The position numbers were made by a program, and so were the translations under genes. 31,849 bases of DNA, from positions 384-32,232 of the forward strand of contig QAXH01004476.1 of the NCBI GenBank assembly GCA_004335635.1, written 5' to 3'. The notes beneath the pieces were generated by a model. That model was not told where the DNA came from. It ran no database searches and worked only from the letters and a program-made list of their open reading frames with translations. This document shows positions 8,575 through 19,552 of this stretch, piece by piece (position 1 is the first letter of the stretch; each line of letters starts with the position of its first letter). This stretch comes from Chloromonas sp. AAM2 (lineage: Eukaryota; Chlorophyta; Chlorophyceae; Chlamydomonadales; Chlamydomonadaceae).

Positions 8575-11500
8575 GTGTGTCAAGAATCGGCCACGCAGGC
8601 TTGGACGCACTGGCATTCCATTGCTCTTGCACACAGCTCTTCTAACAATCCTGACTGCGATGATGTAATTTATAGGCCACGACCTTCCTATTGTATGAGT
8701 CGGCATCCGGCTATGCCCTGTTCGAGGTGAAAGAGTTTGATGAGATCAGCCAAGCGGCGGAGAAAGTCCAGGAGGCTGTCAGGTGCGCGCGCCAGTCCCA
8801 CCCTCCAACAGCAGCATGAGAATTGAGATATGCTAGACGGCAGGACAATTGAATCAAGCATTAGCAAAGCTGGCCGGCGGCTGACCGCGCATGCAGCGGC
8901 TTGCGCCGGCAGTGGCAGCATGGGTGGGCGCCTCAATGCTGCCCCACACCCAGTTCTTTCTTACAACATCCTCCCATGGAATATATGTAGCAGAAGTCTT
9001 CTCTTAATTGCACTGATTGTCTTCTCAGCACCGGAGACAGCAAGCAAGGGGTGGCGTCCAATGGTATCAGGCAGAGTATCCCAGAGCACCATGCACTGTT
9101 AAGCACAGTGCCTTCGCGACGCTCAAGCCGGCTTATCCACTTCTTCCTCATCTCATGTTTGCGTTGCAGCGACATGGGGCGCTTTGGCAAAGTTTGCAAG
9201 ATGGTTGCTTTCAAGCCCTTTGGCTCAGCGGCAGACGCCTTGGAACAGATCAATGCAGTGAGCGAGTCCTCACTCACAGATGAGCTCAAGAACTTCCTCC
9301 AGACAAACTTGCCCAAGGTGTGTATCTTACACTGTTGGGCTGCATCGAACACCAGGCCAGAGCTGTTGATGTCGGTTGTGCTGGTGAATATGAAGCATCA
9401 TTGTTCTGTTGGCTCATGACTCAGTCCTTATCCCATATCCGTTGGCTATGGCGCGGTCAGCACTGGCCATTGGATCGACCAACCAACGCTGTTTTCACAG
9501 CACACCATCAGCTACCATCAGCTCAGATTACCAGAAAAAACTTTTGCCTCTCCCTTACAGCTACTTTGGCTTCCAGGGATGCGTTCCAGTTTATCGAGGT
9601 CAGCCACACAATCTCATGTCCGTCCTGCGTGCCCTGCTCAGGTCAAGGATGCCAAGAAGGCCAAGTTCAAGCTGGGCGTGTCTGACCCCAAGCTGGGCAG
9701 CGCCATTCAGGAGAGCACAGGCACACCCTGCGTGGCCAATGAAATGGTGGGCTGACTATCCAGCACTGCATGCGAGCTGTTCAACCACATGTACCCAGAT
9801 AACAGGGGCAAAGCAGAGGTGCCATGTGGTGGTCGATATGAGCGATGTGTGTTTGTGCCGCTCAGTTGCCATACAGTGGGATGATATGGCCAAAGCACAG
9901 GTGTGGTCACACAGTGTGCATGCGGGGCATGGCAAACTTGAGTGCAGGCACGGGCTTTGTCTAGTATATCGTTCGCCATTGCATGACCTTTTGTGTAGCG
10001 CTGCCATCATTGTGTCAGGTTGGCGAGGTGATCCGCGGCGTGCGCGCACACTTCACGCGGTTTGTGGACGGGCTTCAAGACCACGAGCTCAAGGCGGCAC
10101 AGCTGGGCTTGGCGCACTCGTACTCGCGTGCTAAGGTGTGATGGGTCATTGCTCGGGTTGGGAAGGTCAGACAGGGCAGGTTTGAGCAAGGTTGGGCAGA
10201 CGTTTATCAGGGGGCCAGTGGGAGGAACACAGGAAAGACCTCTCAGGAAACAGCAACTGCGACTGCCTGCCCGGACTTGGGGAACACCGCGGCTGCTCAC
10301 TCACAACTTGCCAAGTCTTTGTAGTTGACGAAACCTGGTTATCCAATCCAGCTAGTGCAAAGCAGGGTACCCAGGCGGACTTGAAAGGGTGCTTTGATCT
10401 GAACTGCCATGCTGACTTGCTGACTGCTTGCCCTCTATCCTTTGCTATCTTCAGGTCAAGTTCAATGTGAACAAAGTGGACAACATGATCATCCAGGCCA
10501 TCGCCTTGTTGGACACCTTGGACAAGGACATCAACACATTTGTCATGCGTGTCAGAGAGTGGTGAGTCTACATACTGCATGGTTAGCATGGCTCTTTGCA
10601 TGTGGGAGCCATGACAGCTTGCGTTCACAGTGTGAGATTAACATGAGTATTTTGGCAGGTGGCCAAACACTGCACCCATGTGTGTGCATCGGCCAGCGAT
10701 TCCATTGCAGACCTAAGCACAGCATATGTATATGTATTGGCAACTAGAAAAGCAGGAAAGGCGATTCATTGCAGGCCACAGGACAGCATGCTTAGTGTGA
10801 AAGGGTTGTGCATGGCACTTCATTGGCATGGCGGGTGTGCCCAATTTTATTAGGGTGCTACTCAGTGCACGTTAAGCTTGGGTGTGCCCGCCACATCACC
10901 TCCTCTGTTCCACGTTGCCGCAGCCCTGCCCGTGCTGCAAGCTTCACTAAGGCATTGGTACATTCCACACAACCACCCAACCTCCTACAGTAGACCGCAC
11001 ATCCACCCATGTTCATGCAGTGAACCACTAGTACGATTCAGATGAGGGTGTATCAGACAGCCACCTTCTACACAGCCATGATGCAAAGCTACTTAACGTC
11101 AACCTGGATTCACCAGGCTGCATTACAAGAGATGTCACCAAGCAGATATTCTTCATCTGGCCCTCATTACCTGGCCGTAGCGCGTATGACCTGGTCACGT
11201 TGTGTGTGTGTGCATCAAAACGTGTGTTCTCTTACAGGTACGGGTGGCACTTCCCTGAGCTGGTCAAGATCATCAATGATAACTACCAGTACAGCCGCGT
11301 GGCACTCATAGTTAAGGTATGGAAGCAGCATGCCTGGGCAAGGTTGGCAGCCGGCATGGCTGGGCAGGCATGTGGAAGATAAGGGGGAATGCAGGGTGTG
11401 GAGTGGGATGACGTGGGCCATGGAACGGATGACATCCTTTGAAAAGAATGCATCCAGGCATGTGGAAGCTGACAGGGATGCAACCACCTGGTGGCTCAGC

Positions 11501-14500
11501 TTGTAGCAGGGAAAGTATGATATTGGGAAGGCAGGGAGGCCGATAAATTGCCTGAGACTGGTTTGTTTGATGTGAACTTGACAACCGCACATGGGCTATC
11601 CTCATTCCATGTTATCACACACATCCCTTTCACCTTACACATCACACACACAGTGCTCAGTCTCAGTGTTGCATGTCGGCCATGCCCCACAGGACAAGTC
11701 GACCCTCTCTGAGGAGAAGTTGGGCGAGCTGACGGAGGTGGTGGGAGATGAAGCCAAGGCCCAGGAGGTGAGGCATATCACGAAACGAGGCCTGGGGTTT
11801 CCCTGTGTTTGCGGCTTGCGTACTGGTTGCCGCAGTCTGCGGAATTGCAAGCCATGTCAAATATAACAGTGATGGTCTGTAGCGGGCTTACCACATATCC
11901 CTGGCTGTCAGCGAGGGAAAGTTGTTGCCTGAAAAGTAACCGCCATTGTATTTGCCAGTTTGGTGCCTCAGATGCCTCTCAGCCGGTGCTGGCGGCAAGC
12001 CATTGGTGCACCAGGTGTTGAGTTTGGCTTGCTAGTGCCTGTCCTGGCAGCAGGTTGTTGGTGGGCAAAGCGTGAAACTTGCGTGCACTTGGCGTATTCT
12101 TATTCGTGTGCACTCAGGTGCTGGATGCTGCCAAGTCCAGCATGGGCCAGGACATCTCGCCCATTGACCTCATCAACATCGAGTTGTTCGCAAAGAGGGT
12201 TATCAAGCTCGCAGAGTACAGGTAAGCGGGCGCTGGCTGCGGTTCTGTCGCTAGCGGCTGGGCTGAGCACGTAAGTGTGAGCACTGACCTGCCAGCTGCG
12301 CAAGGCAGCAAGCGCAATAGTGGAAATGCTCAGTCAATGATCACAGTATGGCCATCTGTGCAGCCGAACAGTGAGGTAGGCTTTTCCATAACTTGCACTG
12401 TTATCCACTATCAGCCAGTGCACCGGGTTCGGCAAGCCTGCGCTGGGATCGGCCCTAGATACAAAAGCTTTGCGTTTGTGTTTCCTGTCCCCTCAGGCAC
12501 AAGCTGCACACTTACCTGTTGGATAAGATGCACATCGTGGCACCCAACCTGTCAGCGCTCATCGGAGAGACAGTGGGAGCACGGCTGATCAGGTGCGGGG
12601 CAACTTTCAGGGTCAGGCTAAGTGAGTTAGCCTGTTGCCGGTTGCATGCTCGTGAGGGCCTGTCTGAGGGCCTGGCTGACGAGCCAAATGTACTCAACTG
12701 CGAACAAGGCATGCCTGGATCCGCCTGGTACGTCCTCGGGTCCTGGTGTTGCTGAGCATGTTCAGCCACAGTCCATCAGCGCCACATCGCATTTGCTTCC
12801 TGATATGCTTTCTTCCTTCAACCATTTGCTTCCTTGCTTGAACTAAATCTTCAACCAAAATCTTTCTTGCTTGTGTGTTTGCAGCCATGCGGGCAGCCTG
12901 ACCAACCTGGCCAAGTACCCCGCCAGCACAGTGCAGATTTTGGGCGCTGAAAAGGCATTGTTCAGGTAAGACTGGTGCCACTGGCAAACGCGCGGATACA
13001 TGCTATGCTGTGGACCAATTGAAGAGCACAAGGAACAGAAGCTTGCCGGGTTTTTGTGGTGATAACATGAACGCTGCGGACAGTTGGCTGGAAGGAGATT
13101 CCACAATCTTTTCACTTGTGGCACCGGTGTCTGCATCTCAGGCGCTGCACTGCAGTAGATTGTAGCTGCGGAACGACTGAGACCATCTGCAGTGCTGCCA
13201 GCATGCATTTCAGTATGAATGCTATGCATTTTGCTGCAGGGCGCTCAAGACGCGTGGCAACACGCCCAAGTACGGCTTGATCTTCCATTCATCGTTCATT
13301 GGCCGCGCCAAGCAGCGCAACAAGGGGCGCATCAGCCGGTACCTCGCGAACAAGTGCAGGTGAGGCGCACAGGCAAAAAAGCTCAGACGCACAGTACATC
13401 AACAGCTGCAAGCCTGTGCAAGCCAGGAGTTGCTTCCGACCACTACACTCTCCTCCGTCTCAATTTTCCTATCTGGTAGCATGCTTGATGCACTGAAAAA
13501 CCACACCACAGCACCTGCACCTTGCATTTTTTTCTCATCCCTTCCCAATTTAGTTTGCCAGCAGTTGTGCTTGATGCACAAGGCTCCATTGCAGTAAAAC
13601 CACCTTTCACACCCAAGTCATGTGTTGCCAACCCTTGCCTGCGTTGTTGTCCTTTGCAGCATCGCCTCTCGCATTGACTGCTTCATGGACACGACCAGCG
13701 CTGCGTTCGGCGAGAAGATGAAGGACCAGGTCGAGGAGCGGCTCAGGTTCTACGAGGAGGGGGTGGCGCCTAGGAAGAACATCAACGTCATGCAGGTGGG
13801 GCACAGCAGGGGCATGGAGCCTAGGGTCTTGTTCAGCCAGAGTTCATAGCTAAACCGCACAGCAGTTCTTTCCAGGGGCCCTGTGACAGTGAGGGCCTCT
13901 GTGATCCAGGGTGTTGCAGTCCAGAACTGACATTGAAAGCTCAACACTTAAAAAACAATGACGGTGGTGCATTCCAAGGTCAAGTGTTGCTCGAGACGAG
14001 TTAGTGCGAGCTTACCAGGTGCGGCAGCAGCGGCTGTGTTACAATAGATTGGCCTGACCCAAAAGCATTGCTGATCACATTGCTGTCCCGAATCCTATGC
14101 TTCACGACACCAGTCCCTTTGTGCGTTTTCAGGAAGCCATGGCCAAGCTGAAGGATGACCTGGGTGATGCGGGGGACGACCAGGAAGACGATGAGGCGGA
14201 CAAGAAGAAGAAGGAGAAGAAGGACAAGGTGGGGTATAGAGTGCGATTGATGCAAATCCTTTGATTGCTTAGGTTCACCACTCGCTACCAGGATGGTAGG
14301 GTTGCATTTGGCGGCTCAAATGCGGCCAGAATGCGAATTCCGCATCTTACAACAAGTCTGATGTCAAGTTGTATGTGTGTGCAAGCTACTCGCAAAACAA
14401 TGTGGCATCAGCGGTTACTCCCCGGAAATTACCACTTGTAATCAGTCAGGATGCATCATAGTCGTTTTTCCTTTCGGGCTGCAGAAGAAGAAGAAGCGTG

Positions 14501-14786
14501 CAGCTGAGGAGGCGGAGGCAGAGGCAGAACAACCGGCAGAAGCGCCGGAAAAGAAGAAGAAAAAGGTGAGGCGCACAGTTGCAATGCGAGTATGGCACAC
14601 AGTTGACCAGGGCTGTGACGCCAGGGCGGGATTGCGGGATCCTATGTTGCCAGCAGAGTTGCTGTCCAGGCTTTCGTTTTGTAGTTGAAGCTGTTCCGCC
14701 ACTGCCAACTGACCATGTTGTGTTCGTGATCTGTTGTAACGCAGAAGGACAAGAAGAAGAAGGCCGACGCTGAGGAGGATGACTAG
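8572..14786 (+). CDS. NOP56: Nucleolar protein 56, box C/D snoRNP core subunit
   Basis: Exons: 8572-8574, 8676-8782, 9170-9317, 9642-9746, 10019-10135, 10455-10561, 11238-11316, 11693-11767, 12118-12221, 12497-12592, 12885-12965, 13240-13359, 13660-13795, 14133-14228, 14485-14565, 14745-14786, with TAG at 14784-14786. They splice in frame to 498 residues, normal for Nop56. Recognisable segments are [20 protein letters not shown] (N-terminal NOP5/NOP56 domain), [37 protein letters not shown] and [20 protein letters not shown] (central coiled region). The Nop domain follows (about 305-375), with [41 protein letters not shown] and [14 protein letters not shown]. The tail (about 430-498) is Asp/Glu then Lys-rich blocks, a nucleolar KKE/D tail. 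In the family, Nop56 pairs with Nop58, fibrillarin and the 15.5K/L7Ae-type protein to guide rRNA 2'-O-methylation. The Nop56-specific wording excludes Nop58 and Prp31. Confidence 0.95.
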
Positions 14787-15527
14787 AGCATTGGGATATG
14801 TTGTTTGACTTCTGCAGCTCGGCTGTATGACTAGACGTTATTAAGTTGTTTGCGTGCTTGTGTTCGTAGACGTTTTGCTGGGGGGTTTCGAGTTGTAGTG
14901 GGGCATGGGCAAGTGCTCCTTTAGCATGGCAAAGACCATGTGCATCTGGTCGCATGGAAATGATTGCGTTTTGCTCCGTATGTTTACCAGCTGCCCGCCC
15001 AGTGCTGGTAACATTGATAAGGATTTGACAATCGTTGCGGACACCAACGTTAACACGAGCGGAACATGACCGTTGTTACCATGACTTGAGCTGACCCTTC
15101 CTAGCCTTTCAATCATGTATCCTGAACCGGTTGCTGCAGCAATCCAGTGCACAACCGCCTTGCAGTGGACCTGTGCATATGACAGAGAAGACAGGGCACA
15201 GCGGGATTGTGTGTCGAACTGGACGGATCTCTGTAAGCTAGCCACAATCATTTGCGTCTCTGTGTCAGCATCCCGTCTACGGCACATTGCCGTCTGTACG
15301 CGGTTCCATCGTTGCGTCGGTGTGCACATTTTGCCATCGGTATGCTGCGGTCATGATGCGTCAAGGTCAAATGTTCAAAGTGGCAGATTCGGGTCAACGG
15401 CTTCCAACGCAGCTTGGCAGCTTGCTTGCAGGATAGATCGCCTTTTCAGTAGCCAGCCGTCCAGCTCCTGCCCTTGTAATCATGACCGGTATCCCAGGTT
15501 GCAGCCAGTGACTTGTAAGACAAGAAG
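14787..15527. other. Intergenic: NOP56 3' region and upstream region of the kinase pseudogene
   Basis: The left part should hold the NOP56 3' UTR. I find no TGTAA-type polyadenylation signal like that of volvocine algae. The rest has no supported gene. A long minus-strand frame here lacks motifs. Confidence 0.5.
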
Positions 15528-18500
15528 ATGGGTCAAGGCGAGAGCAGACCTAATTTCCGCGAACTTAACGCTGATGATCGTGCTCAAATCCCGGTCGTGC
15601 GTGCCAAGGCCATCTTGGGAAGCAAATTGGATTGTTGCCGGCAGCCCAACATCCAAACTGGCCATGGCGTTGACAGCATGGATCACGATGTCATCATGGT
15701 AATAGATTGCTGCAGGCAGAGCGTTCATGTATGCACCAGCCCCAGGAACTCATGTGTGTCTGCCTGCATGTCTGTGTTGTTCATGTCACATGCAGTCCGT
15801 CCTACAATGTGTACTGCTTTTCAAAGAGCTGGACAAATACACACAAAGATTGATTGTGTCGGATATGTACCAGCGCCGTGTGTGAGCAGGCAAAGCCCTC
15901 GTATCACAGGGGGACATGTGCGACCAGCTGTTTGTCATTAAGAGCGGCAAATTTGAGGTGGGTGTGAGTACCTCATATGAGTAACACGGCATGTTGGTAG
16001 CCGTCCCAGGTTGATGCACGCCATCCTGCTATCATCAATTCCAACTTGGCATGAGTACAACCACAACCATGCTTGCTGAAGCCTTTGTAGTTATCACCGG
16101 TGATCCCAGATTGACCCAAATAGTCGTACAAACACAAGGCCAGTCGAGCCTCGAGGCCAGGATCGCTTTTGTGTTCCAGATTCCATTGCAGTGTTGTAGA
16201 GATCTTGACCTTGTGCATGCAGACACTGTGCAGCCTTGTTCATAACGTGACTTGGACCTGCCCACCACCATTCATTCCACTTGTATACGCACCGTACCCG
16301 CCGTTCTGCCCTAGCTTGTGCCAGCGTAGCAGTTCATCAAGCTTCTAGCAGTGACCCATCAGGATCAGGATGACTGCTTGCCCGGGAGCGCTAGACAGTC
16401 CCCTCCAAGAGTGAAGTACGTTGCAGGTTGGCGAAATGCGGAAGAACGTCCACCTGAGGTTCAATGCGGATCTTCCTGGCACCTGCTTTGGCGAGATCAG
16501 CCTCATGTACAACTGCCCACGTTCAGCCACTGTGGCAGCCACCACAGATGCTGTGGTCTGGGTCCTGGAGCGAGACACATTCAGGTACGAACTTACAACC
16601 ACTTCGTTGATAAGAATTGACTTTATTATGAATACACAAAACTAAATCGTTGATAGTAATCAATAGATGAGCATTACAGCGGGTGGAGCAGTGCTTGGCG
16701 TGATAACGCTGTCCAAGGCTTAACATCAGCAATAGATTGGCAGCTGCAGTGCTCTGATCACGTTGCTCTTGATTACGTTGTTAAAACCCTAACGCTGGAT
16801 TTGGAAATTGTGACAGCTCAGCTGCCTGGTGCATACGCGTCTGTGGCCTGACTGGCTTGACAGGCAACTTTGCACGTTTGTCCTATGCGTACTGACCGTT
16901 GCTTCTACCCTTGCCCAACCGAGCCCTGCTGCTGCCCCTTCGCGGTCTCAGGCGACACCTTCAGGCCGCTGCTCAGCGCCATGCTGAACAGATGTCACTG
17001 ACTCTTGCCAGGTGGGCAGGCAGCACACATGGCGTACAGCAAGCTGCATGTAGAGGTACTTAGGCGGGCAGCAATGTGGTGCCCGGTATGGGGGCGGTGT
17101 TTTTATGATGACGCGCATGGTGGTGCAGGGGGTGGTGTTTTGGAACCGCCTAAGCTGATGGCATGCTTGTTTTGCTGCAGAACGCCTGTGCTGGGCAACT
17201 TGAGCCATGCGGAGAAGTTGCGGCTTGTAGATGCATTCAATGAGGAGGTGCATGAAGGTGAGTTGCCCGTAAGAATGTTTGAATTGTGAGCCATGTGTAA
17301 TGACCTTGCATTCAAGTATGTGTTGCTTGACCCTTGCCTCATGTAGCCGGTGCCACAGTCGTACAGGACGGACATGTCGGTGACAAGTAATACATCATTA
17401 AGGAGATGAGACACATGGTCTTTGCACTTGTTGTCATTGTAAGCAACTTTACACAGGAGCATCAACACATTGCACGCCCACTTCGGTAGCATGCTTTCCG
17501 GCAACCAGGCCAGAGCAACGACGCAGGCCTTGGCACCACACAAGGCGTTCAGCAAGTCTACATGCACGGGATGACTTAGCACTGTGTTTGCTGTGCACCT
17601 CATGCGTTTAACAAGAAACTCGTGATTGAACATGCATGTCACAGCTTGACTCAGCGCTGAGCTTGCTGGGCGCGCCACGTGTACCTCGCGGTGTTATTGC
17701 ATGTCACGTGCCAGCGCTTGGCAGCCATGCGTGCATCTTCATCTCCTGTGGTGTGCTCAGGGCGAGGCTGTTGTTTTTGCTAATGGCACGGAGGTCAATC
17801 GCTTGTTCAAGGCAGATTTCTTTGGAGAGCAGGCTTTGCTCAGTGACGAACCAAGGTAAGCACAGGCCATGCTAAGCGTAGGCAGCGTTTGCCAGCTGCA
17901 TCAGGCCGCGAGGGGGGGTGGCGAGTGGGCTGGGCAGCTCCTGACTGCCCATAGCGTAGGCAGCATTTGCCAGCTGCATCAGGCCGTGAGCGGGGCTGGC
18001 GAGTGGGCTGGGCAGCTCCTGACGGCCCATAGCGTAGGCAGCGTTGGCCAGCTGCATCAGGCCGAAAGGGGGGGTGGCGAGAGGGCTGGCCAGCTCATGA
18101 CTGCCCATAGCGTAGGCAGAGTTATGCAGCTGGCCAACGCTGCCTACGCTATAGCGAGAAGGGGTGGCGAGAGGGCTGGCCAGCTCCTGACTGCAATCAC
18201 TGCGATAAAGTAATGTTCAGCTGTAGGTCAGTGCTATGCATGGTGCAGATTTGCTGCTATTTTGCGTTCCTTGTGTGCAACACAATGTACAAGATTGTAC
18301 GCCACAAAGCAGGCTGCACAGGATGTCCTCAACGTTTGTACTGGTCGTTTCACACACATTTAGCCTGCCTTCCTTGCTCCCCTGATCGTGTCTTGCTTCC
18401 TTTTTTTAACCCGCAGGAAGGCCACCGTCCTAGCCCACAGGCGCCTGACAGTGCTGTCCCTGGACCGGACCACCTTTGTCAACGTGCTGGGACCGCTGCA

Positions 18501-18537
18501 GGACATCATGGCAAAGAGCAACATACATGCTGCGTGA
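15528..18537 (+). pseudogene. Broken, kinase-less copy of the cyclic-nucleotide-dependent protein kinase
   Basis: Exons align one to one with exons 1-9 of the intact gene at 20405: 15528-15698 (171 nt, same length), 15796-15957 (exons 2 and 3 fused without an intron), 16427-16584 (158), 16952-17011 (60), 17181-17257 (77), 17347-17405 (59), 17761-17855 (95), and 18417-18537. It codes for an MGQGES start and both cyclic-nucleotide-binding domains ([34 protein letters not shown]). Disabling changes are TGA at 15883-15885 in place of an Ala codon, TAA at 17388-17390 in place of a Phe codon, a lost donor (ATGAGA instead of GTAAGG) at 17406, and loss of similarity after MAK with TGA at 18535-18537. 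Nothing matching kinase exons 10-22 follows. Sequencing error could explain one lesion but hardly all four. A read-through or regulatory-subunit-like product is possible but unlikely. Confidence 0.9.
17875..18190. repeat. 78-bp tandem repeat, four units, last unit partly inverted
   Basis: Units start with AGCGTAGGCAG at 17875, 17953, 18031 and 18109, exactly 78 bp apart. The fourth unit contains at 18124-18150 a 27-nt exact reverse complement of the third unit's start (18031-18057), making a hairpin-capable palindrome with its own AGCGTAGGCAG start. The array lies in the intron between pseudogene exons 8 and 9. Because 78 is a multiple of 3, frames stay open on both strands, but the 26-residue repeats match nothing I know and are probably not translated. 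Confidence 0.9.
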
Positions 18538-19168
18538 CAGCAGCGGGCTGTTCTATAGGTTGTATGCAAGACACATGGAAAATCATGCAGGTCAAGAGGC
18601 TCATCCAACCACATGTAGAATTGGCCTCTTGTCCTCAAACCAGTCGGAGTAGGTTACACCAGGGAGTAATAGTCAAAAATCCCGAACCAGACCATAACAC
18701 AACGATGAAGATGGTTGTGGCATTCGATGATTGTTAATCAGAGTGAGTCACGTTATTAGAACCACACTTTCCTTTTCTCTTTTCTTTCTGTTCTTTGGTT
18801 GTACATGTTTAAGTAATGGCTAACAACTCAACCACCACCCGGCTGTTCGTGAAGGCACTCAAGAACAATCAGAATAACAGACACGGGAGCAAAAAACCCA
18901 GGAACCAGTGTTGGTGATGGATGTTGTCAAATGAACCAGCAACATATCCCGGGACAACTAACACCATGTACACCACAAATAAATGGACAAAGCCACGTAA
19001 CTCTCCACAACATTCAACGCCTCGTCACCGAGTCACAAGGAACTGGGATGCGACGGCCATGATTGCACTGGAAAGGCGAACATACACCACCTCATTTTCA
19101 CACGCGAAAATTGTCCCAGAACTGGCAAACTTCTTTTTTTTGATCAAATGTGTCTATGGTCTAGTGGT
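18538..19168. other. Intergenic after the kinase pseudogene
   Basis: No kinase-like sequence continues past the pseudogene and no other gene is supported. At 19104-19141 the segment AAATTGTCCCAGAACTGGCA, followed by a T-rich run, closely resembles one at 27852-27890 downstream of the intact kinase, so a dispersed repeat fragment is likely. Confidence 0.5.
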
Positions 19169-19552
19169 CTACTCGAGAGTCTGCCACGCATCCATTACTA
19201 TCTGCCGGTTCCGACTCATCAGCTGCTCATCAAGATCATTCTTTAACCAACCACGGGCTTCCTGTGACAGTCGCCCTCCTGATGCAACAGTCTCCGCATC
19301 AGCAGTAATCTGATTAGATGCAGCTGATTCATCCATCGCTTTGGTAGTCGGCTGCTCAGGTGTCTGGTTGGAGGGCTGGGACAATGCAGGAGCTGGCCTG
19401 GTGTACTGAGGCTGGTCCTGGTGCAGGCGCTGGGCGAAGCGTGCTTCAGCAGCCGCTGCAGGCTGATAGAGCTCCTGGCAGCCTGGGCTCGTGACACCTG
19501 CAATGTTGTGTTGCATCGTATGCCTGCCTTCATTTGACAATGCATTAGACAC
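19169..19552 (-). CDS. Candidate C-terminal exon, hypothetical Gln/Pro/Ala-rich protein
   Basis: A minus-strand frame of up to 127 residues ends at a TAG at 19171-19169. A good acceptor (CATTGCAG, AG at about 19503-19502) allows an exon of about 110 residues starting VTSPGCQELYQPAAAAEARF. The sequence is rich in Gln, Ala, Pro and Thr, then becomes charged and possibly helical (SQEARGWLKNDLDEQLMSRN). It ends MDAWQTLE. I do not recognise a family. Upstream exons on the minus strand between 19560 and 20200 could not be identified with confidence, so the start is unknown. A chance open frame remains possible. Confidence 0.3.
   Translation of the reverse strand: MSNALSNEGRHTMQHNIAGVTSPGCQELYQPAAAAEARFAQRLHQDQPQYTRPAPALSQPSNQTPEQPTTKAMDESAASNQITADAETVASGGRLSQEARGWLKNDLDEQLMSRNRQIVMDAWQTLE

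Noticed and set aside
8575..14744. Intronic C/D snoRNAs in NOP56, as in some animals.
   Set aside because: Scanning the introns by eye found isolated TGATG- or CTGA-like words but no properly spaced C and D boxes with a terminal stem.
14841..15329. A 162-residue minus-strand frame.
   Set aside because: It starts at a non-ATG codon, has no motif and overlaps the NOP56 3' region.
15883..15885. TGA as a selenocysteine codon in the kinase duplicate.
   Set aside because: The live copy has Ala there, the fold needs no redox residue, and a second, TAA, stop follows.
17869..18213. Plus-strand frame of 26-residue repeats.
   Set aside because: It lies in a pseudogene intron and exists because the 78-bp unit is divisible by three; the opposite strand is open too.
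19150..19220. Possible tRNA: TGGTCTAGTGG resembles an A box and GGTTCCGACTC a B box about 50 bp later.
   Set aside because: The flanking bases do not form a 7-bp acceptor stem or a TΨC stem, and the segment overlaps a better-supported open frame on the other strand.
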